A DNA stretch of 64,000 bases. Source: Streptomyces spectabilis (GTDB lineage Bacteria > Actinomycetota > Actinomycetes > Streptomycetales > Streptomycetaceae). Both the position numbers and the translations under genes were made by a program. Of the stretch, positions 60,003 to 64,000 are shown in pieces (the first letter of the stretch is position 1; every line of letters starts with the position of its first letter). The stretch lies in contig NZ_CP023690.1 of NCBI RefSeq assembly GCF_008704795.1, forward strand, positions 7,388,501 to 7,452,500. Reading direction: 5' to 3'. The notes beneath the pieces are model-generated. The model was not told the DNA's origin, did no database searches, and saw only the letters and a program-made list of their open reading frames with translations.

Positions 60003-61469
60003 TCAGTCCTCGCGCAGGGCGCGCACCGCGTCCTCCACGCGCTTGCCGTAGTCGGCGTCGGCGGCGTGGAAGTGGGCCAGGTTCTTCTCGACGACGTCCT
60101 CGCGGGACACCTGGGACAAGCCGCCCGCGATGTTCGCGACCAGGCGGGACTTCTCCTCGTCCGACATCAGCCGGTACAGCTCACCGGCCTGGAAGAAGTC
60201 GTCGTCCTTGGTGTGGGCGGGCGCCTCGTGCGTGCCGGTGTGGCCGGTCACGGCCAGCGGCGCGGACAGCGGCCTGCCGGTCTCGGCGGGGCCGTCGTAC
60301 GAGTTGGGCTCGTAGTTCTTGCGCTCGCGGCCGTAGGCGTTGGCGGCCATGAAGCCGTCGCGGCCGTAGTTGTCCGCGGTGCCACCGGGAACAGCCCTCG
60401 GCGCGTTCACCGCGAGCTGGGTGTGGTTCACGCCCAGGCGGTAGCGGTGCGCGTCGGCGTACGCGAACAGCCGGCCCTGGAGCATCTTGTCGGGCGAAGG
60501 GCCGATGCCCGGCACGAAGTTGTTCGGCGAGAACGCGGCCTGCTCGACCTCGGCGAAGACATTGTCGGGGTTGCGGTCCAGGACCAGGCGGCCCACCCGG
60601 CGCAGCGGGTAGTCGCTGTGCGGCCACACCTTGGTCAGGTCGAACGGGTTGAAGCGGTAGTCCGCCGCGTCCGCCGCCGGCATGAGCTGCACGTGCAGCG
60701 TCCAGGACGGGTTCACGCCGCGCTCGATGGCCTGGAGCAGGTCCGTCTGGTGGGAGTTGGGGTCCTTGCCCGCGAGCTCCTGGGCCTGCTCGGTGGAGAG
60801 CGAGCGGATGCCCTGGTTCGTCTTGAAGTGGTACTTGACGAAGAAGGCCTCGCCCTGCGCGTTGGTCCACTGGTAGGTGTGCGAGCCGTAGCCGTTCATG
60901 TGCCGGTATGAGGCCGGTATGCCGCGATCGCCCATCAGCCAGGTCACCTGGTGCGTGGCCTCGGGGGCGTGCGCCCAGAAGTCCCAGACGTTGTCCGGCT
61001 CCTGCTTGCCCGTGAACGGGTCGCGCTTCTGCGAGTGGATGAAGTCGGGGAATTTCAGCGGGTCCTTGATGAAGAACACCGGCGTGTTGTTGCCGACGAG
61101 GTCGTAGTTGCCCTCCTCGGTGTAGAACTTCAGCGCGAAGCCGCGCGGGTCGCGGACGGCGTCGGCGCCGCCGAGGTTGTCGGCCACGGTCGAGAAGCGC
61201 AGGAAGACCTCGGTGCGCTTGCCGACCTCGGCGAGGAAGTCCGCGTGGGTGAAGCCGGTGACGTCGTCGGTCACCTCGAAGTAGCCGTACGCGCCCGAGC
61301 CGCGGGCGTGCACCACGCGCTCCGGGATGCGCTCGCGGTTGAAGCGGGCGAGCTTCTCCAGGAGGTGCTGGTCCTGGAGGAGGAGCGGGCCGCCGACACC
61401 TGCGGTGGCGGAATTCTGGTTGTCGGCGACAGGGGCGCCGGACTCGGTCGTGAGCACGCGCTTCGGCAT
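60003..61469 (-). CDS. Monofunctional heme catalase
   Basis: 488 aa from the ATG at 61469, 48 nt or so after a clear promoter. Catalytic His in [12 protein letters not shown], distal Asn in GNNTPVFF, proximal heme Tyr in [14 protein letters not shown], and the standard small-subunit length. Degrades hydrogen peroxide. In this neighbourhood it may remove peroxide formed during glyoxylate or purine breakdown; that is inference. Transcribed separately from the upstream reductase gene. Confidence 0.95.
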   Translation of the reverse strand: MPKRVLTTESGAPVADNQNSATAGVGGPLLLQDQHLLEKLARFNRERIPERVVHARGSGAYGYFEVTDDVTGFTHADFLAEVGKRTEVFLRFSTVADNLGGADAVRDPRGFALKFYTEEGNYDLVGNNTPVFFIKDPLKFPDFIHSQKRDPFTGKQEPDNVWDFWAHAPEATHQVTWLMGDRGIPASYRHMNGYGSHTYQWTNAQGEAFFVKYHFKTNQGIRSLSTEQAQELAGKDPNSHQTDLLQAIERGVNPSWTLHVQLMPAADAADYRFNPFDLTKVWPHSDYPLRRVGRLVLDRNPDNVFAEVEQAAFSPNNFVPGIGPSPDKMLQGRLFAYADAHRYRLGVNHTQLAVNAPRAVPGGTADNYGRDGFMAANAYGRERKNYEPNSYDGPAETGRPLSAPLAVTGHTGTHEAPAHTKDDDFFQAGELYRLMSDEEKSRLVANIAGGLSQVSREDVVEKNLAHFHAADADYGKRVEDAVRALRED

Positions 61470-61523
61470 GGTGGTAGGTCGGCCTTCCGTGCAGAAATGC
61501 TGGAGCTGCTTGAGGTGACGCGA

Positions 61524-61552
61524 GCGTAAGGACGCCGGATCCGTCACGTCAA
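61524..61552 (-). promoter_or_regulatory. Catalase promoter with overlapping palindrome
   Basis: On the minus strand TTGACG, 17 nt, TTACGC. The -35 overlaps the inverted repeat CAACA-GTT-TGTTG (plus-strand 61550-61562), a likely repressor site. The position places the transcript start about 48 nt before the chosen ATG. Confidence 0.6.
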
Positions 61553-61654
61553 CAGTTTGTTGAAGTCGGAGGTGGGGCTGGGTTCCGGGCCGCGGCGGAG
61601 CTTGGGCGCGACAGGACAGGTGTCAGCGCCGCCGCGGCCCGGAAGTCTGGGGTG

Positions 61655-62548
61655 CTACGCGGCCCGGCCGCCGGAGAGGCGCTCGACGGAGCGGAGCAGC
61701 GCGGAGTGGTCGAGCCCGCCGTCGCCCTGGGCGCGCAGGCTGGCGACCAGCTGGGCCACCACGGCGCCGACGGGCAGCGCGGCACCGACGTTGCGGGCGG
61801 CGTCCGTGACGATGCCCATGTCCTTGTGGTGCAGGTCGATGCGGAAGCCCGGCTTGAAGTCCCGGTTCAGGAAGTTGTCCTTCTTGCGGGTCAGGACGGT
61901 GGAGCCGGCGAGCCCGCCGTTCAGGACGTCGAGGGCCGCGGCCAGGTCCACGCCGGACTTCTCCAGGAAGACCACGGCCTCGGCGCAGGCCTGGATGTTG
62001 ACCGCGACGATGAGCTGGTTGGCGGCCTTCACGGTCTGGCCCGAGCCGTGCGGGCCGCACAGCACGATGGTCTTGCCGAGGGCGTCGAACAGCGGCTTGG
62101 CCGCGTCGAAGTCCGCCCGCTCGCCGCCGACCATGATGGACAGGACGGCCTCGACGGCACCGGCCTCGCCGCCGGAGACCGGGGCGTCGAGCACCCGGAT
62201 CCCCTTGGCCGCGGCGGCCTTCGCGAGGTCGACGGAGGTCTGCGGGGTGATCGACGACATGTCGATGAGCAGCGCGCCGGACCTGGCGTTCTCCAGGATG
62301 CCGTCGGGGCCGTAGGCGATGGCCTCGACGTGCGGCGAGGCGGGCACCATCGTCACGACGACGTCGGCGTCGCGGACCGCTTCGGCGATCGAGGCGGCCG
62401 CGGTGCCGCCCGCGGCGGCGAGCCGGTCCAGCTTGTCCTGCTCCAGGGTGTAGCCGGTGACGGAGTAGCCGGCCTTGATCAGGTTCTCGGACATGGGCGA
62501 GCCCATGATCCCGAGTCCGATCCACGCGACCTTGGGGAGCGTGCTCAT
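61655..62548 (-). CDS. glxR: Tartronate semialdehyde reductase
   Basis: 297 aa beta-hydroxyacid dehydrogenase: Rossmann motif GLGIMGSPM, substrate motif DAPVSGGEAGA, catalytic Lys in GSGQTVKAANQ, and the KDMGI region. Reduces tartronate semialdehyde to D-glycerate with NAD(P)H, the step after glyoxylate carboligase. Second gene of a leftward operon, 49 nt after hydroxypyruvate isomerase. Symbol by context; general 3-hydroxyisobutyrate dehydrogenases look similar. Confidence 0.88.
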   Translation of the reverse strand: MSTLPKVAWIGLGIMGSPMSENLIKAGYSVTGYTLEQDKLDRLAAAGGTAAASIAEAVRDADVVVTMVPASPHVEAIAYGPDGILENARSGALLIDMSSITPQTSVDLAKAAAAKGIRVLDAPVSGGEAGAVEAVLSIMVGGERADFDAAKPLFDALGKTIVLCGPHGSGQTVKAANQLIVAVNIQACAEAVVFLEKSGVDLAAALDVLNGGLAGSTVLTRKKDNFLNRDFKPGFRIDLHHKDMGIVTDAARNVGAALPVGAVVAQLVASLRAQGDGGLDHSALLRSVERLSGGRAA

Positions 62549-62597
62549 GAGGGAACCTCTCTGCTTGCGTCGGTACGGCGGTGGGGCGGGCCCGGCG

Positions 62598-63431
62598 TCA
62601 GCCGCGGGCCCCGGCGGGCAGCCAGTCGAAGGACTCGTGGCTCGGGCGGTCGCCGGGCTTGTACTCCAGGCCGATCCAGCCCTCGTACCCGGCCTTCCGC
62701 ACCTGGTCGAGCAGGTCTTCCAGGGGCAGGGACCCGGAGCCGGGGGCGCCGCGCCCCGGGTTGTCGGCGATCTGCACGTGCCCCGTCTTGTCGGCGTACG
62801 CGGCGATCGCCCGCGGCAGGTCCTCCCCGTTCATGGAGAGGTGGTACAGGTCCATGAGGAACTTCGCGTTGCCGAGTCCGGTCGCCTCGTTGACCTTGTC
62901 CACGATCTCGACGGCCTTGGGGGCGCTGACGATCGGGCAGTGCGGCGACTCCGGGGCGTTCAGCGCCTCGACGAGCAGCACCGCGCCCACGCGGTGGGCG
63001 GCGCGGGCGGCCAGCACCAGGTTCTCCAGGGCGAGTTCGTCCTGGGCCGCCGGGTCCACGCCGTCGACGCGGTTGCCGTACAGGGCGTTGAGCGCCGTGC
63101 AGCCCAGGGACCGGGCGAAGTCCGCGGCGACGTCCACGTTCGCGCGGAACCTCTCGCTCTCCTCGCCGGGGATCGACAGGGCGCCCCGGTCGGGTCCCGG
63201 GAGCTGCCCGGCGTAGAAGTTCAGGCCCACCAGCTGAACGCCCGCGTCCTCGATCGCCTGCTTCAGGGCGTCGAGCTCGGACCGCTCGGGAGTGGGGGTC
63301 TCGACCCAGGGCCACCACAGCTCGACGGCCTTGAACCCCGCCGCGGCGGCGGCCGCGGGGCGCTCCAGGAGCGGGAGCTCGGTGAAGAGGATCGACAGGT
63401 TCACATCGAAGCGCTGGTCGGAGTATCCCAT
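62598..63431 (-). CDS. hyi: Hydroxypyruvate isomerase
   Basis: 277 aa xylose-isomerase-like TIM barrel. DVNLSILFTELPLLERP, the Glu in LLVEALN, DLYHLSMNGED and the GHVQIADNPGRGAPGSG loop are typical of Hyi. Interconverts hydroxypyruvate and tartronate semialdehyde. ATG at 63431 with AAGGAG 12 nt upstream; longer in-frame extensions further upstream have unrelated content. Co-transcribed with the reductase gene and preceded by a site matching that at gcl. Confidence 0.9.
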   Translation of the reverse strand: MGYSDQRFDVNLSILFTELPLLERPAAAAAAGFKAVELWWPWVETPTPERSELDALKQAIEDAGVQLVGLNFYAGQLPGPDRGALSIPGEESERFRANVDVAADFARSLGCTALNALYGNRVDGVDPAAQDELALENLVLAARAAHRVGAVLLVEALNAPESPHCPIVSAPKAVEIVDKVNEATGLGNAKFLMDLYHLSMNGEDLPRAIAAYADKTGHVQIADNPGRGAPGSGSLPLEDLLDQVRKAGYEGWIGLEYKPGDRPSHESFDWLPAGARG

Positions 63432-63453
63432 GGGGCTTCCGCGCTCCTTCCGT

Positions 63454-63473
63454 ATAGCGGAAGTTTGTTTCTG
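63454..63473 (-). promoter_or_regulatory. Candidate glyoxylate-regulon operator at hyi
   Basis: Minus-strand sequence CAGAAACAAACTTCCGCTAT; compare CAGAAACTTAATTCCGCAAT at gcl (57203-57222): 15 of 20 bases match. An adjoining TTCCG/CGGAA inverted repeat is centred near 63455. Confidence 0.6.
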
Positions 63474-63555
63474 CTTGATGGAAGACTGCCTCCGGTCCGC
63501 GGAAGCTGTCAAGAGGGGCTGCCGCAGATTCCGGAGTCCGAAGTAGGTTGAGGCC

Positions 63556-63813
63556 GTGCGATTGAGAGTGGAGTTCACGACCGAGCCCTTCGACCTGGAC
63601 GAGGCACCCCCGCACGCGGTGGTCGCCCGCGAGGTGGTGCAGGGGGCCGACCTCGACGCCGTGGACGTCGGCCCGTTCGGCAACACCGCCGAGGGTGACG
63701 CGGACGCCGTGCTCGCGGCGGTCGACGCGATGCTGCGCCGGTCCCTGAAGGCGGGCGCCACCCGTGTCTCGCTCCAGGTGAACGTCCTGGGTGCCGGAGA
63801 GGGGGAGGGCTGA
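63556..63813 (+). CDS. Thiamine-binding-type (DUF77-like) small protein
   Basis: 85 aa from the GTG at 63556. LRVEFTTEPFDLDEAPPHA, DLDAVDVGPFGNTAEGDAD and TRVSLQVNVLG match a small ferredoxin-fold protein widespread in Streptomyces and annotated as thiamine-binding. Ligand and role are unproven. The stop overlaps the next ATG (TGATG), so the two are coupled. Divergent from hyi. Confidence 0.65.
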   Translation: MRLRVEFTTEPFDLDEAPPHAVVAREVVQGADLDAVDVGPFGNTAEGDADAVLAAVDAMLRRSLKAGATRVSLQVNVLGAGEGEG

Positions 63814-64000
63814 TGCCCGGAGCGGGCGACGATCCCTTCGTCACGGCCGTCAAGCCGCTGGTCGACGCCATGGGCGGGCGGATGCTGCCGCCGGGTGACG
63901 CGGGCCCCGACGACGTGGTGCTCGCGTGGGAGGGCGTCGACGTGGTCGCCGTGCGCCTGCCGCAGCTCGCGGAGTCGCTCGACCACATCCTGCTCGCCCT
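63813..64000 (+). CDS. Partial gene coupled to the thiamine-binding-type gene
   Basis: About 62 codons before the window ends (MPGAGDDPFVTAVKPLVDAM, then GGRMLPPGDAGPDDVVLAWE). No motif visible in this part. In related genomes this spot often carries a regulator, but nothing here proves it. Confidence 0.6.
   Translation, partial: MPGAGDDPFVTAVKPLVDAMGGRMLPPGDAGPDDVVLAWEGVDVVAVRLPQLAESLDHILLA

Overview
The window looks like a Streptomyces chromosome: very high G+C by eye, GC-rich third codon positions, long modular peptide synthetases, and a recognisable glyoxylate (gcl/hyi/glxR) neighbourhood with a catalase on the right. Function calls come from reading translations, motifs and gene order; nothing was searched against a database.

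Positions 1-33.5 kb hold most of a nonribosomal peptide (NRPS) cluster that continues past the left edge. A leftward operon encodes an SDR, a leucine-5-hydroxylase-like Fe(II)/2-oxoglutarate oxygenase (griselimycin GriE type) and a zinc alcohol dehydrogenase. This set fits making an oxidised or cyclised leucine such as 4-methylproline. Rightward are NRPS 1 (A-T-E / C-A*-T, second A domain wrecked), a type II thioesterase, a stand-alone A-KR-T protein, the giant NRPS 2 (C-A-T-E / C-A-NMT-T / C-A-T-E / C-A-T-TE) and a P450 with an odd I-helix. Epimerase positions predict alternating D and L residues, one N-methyl group and TE release. All three transcript starts carry the same palindrome (TGTCCTGT-N2-ACAGGACA type) 41-44 bp upstream of a TTGACC box. 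The first two starts are mirror copies in a roughly 230 bp inverted repeat.

Positions 34.3-39.7 kb hold a compact, apparently new RiPP locus: a 49-residue precursor, two cobalamin-binding radical SAM enzymes (both Cx7CxxC), the second fused to a DUF5825-like C-terminal domain, and a small SAM methyltransferase. No peptidase or exporter is visible.

Positions 39.8-47.5 kb are accessory and partly decayed: a DUF4236/TerD fusion protein, a 187 bp copy of the 3' end of corA, a large HTH/NB-ARC/TPR STAND protein, a frameshifted and truncated XRE regulator and a HAD hydrolase. The corA fragment and the intact corA bracket about 5.5 kb, which suggests insertion or recombination at corA.

Positions 47.5-64 kb look like core chromosome: corA, an AlkZ-like winged-helix glycosylase, a LysR regulator with a tautomerase, a GAF/LuxR regulator divergent from two overlapping acyl-CoA synthetases, a zinc-ribbon protein, then glyoxylate carboligase, a membrane protein, catalase, tartronate semialdehyde reductase, hydroxypyruvate isomerase, a thiamine-binding-type protein and a truncated gene. 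gcl and hyi share a candidate operator.
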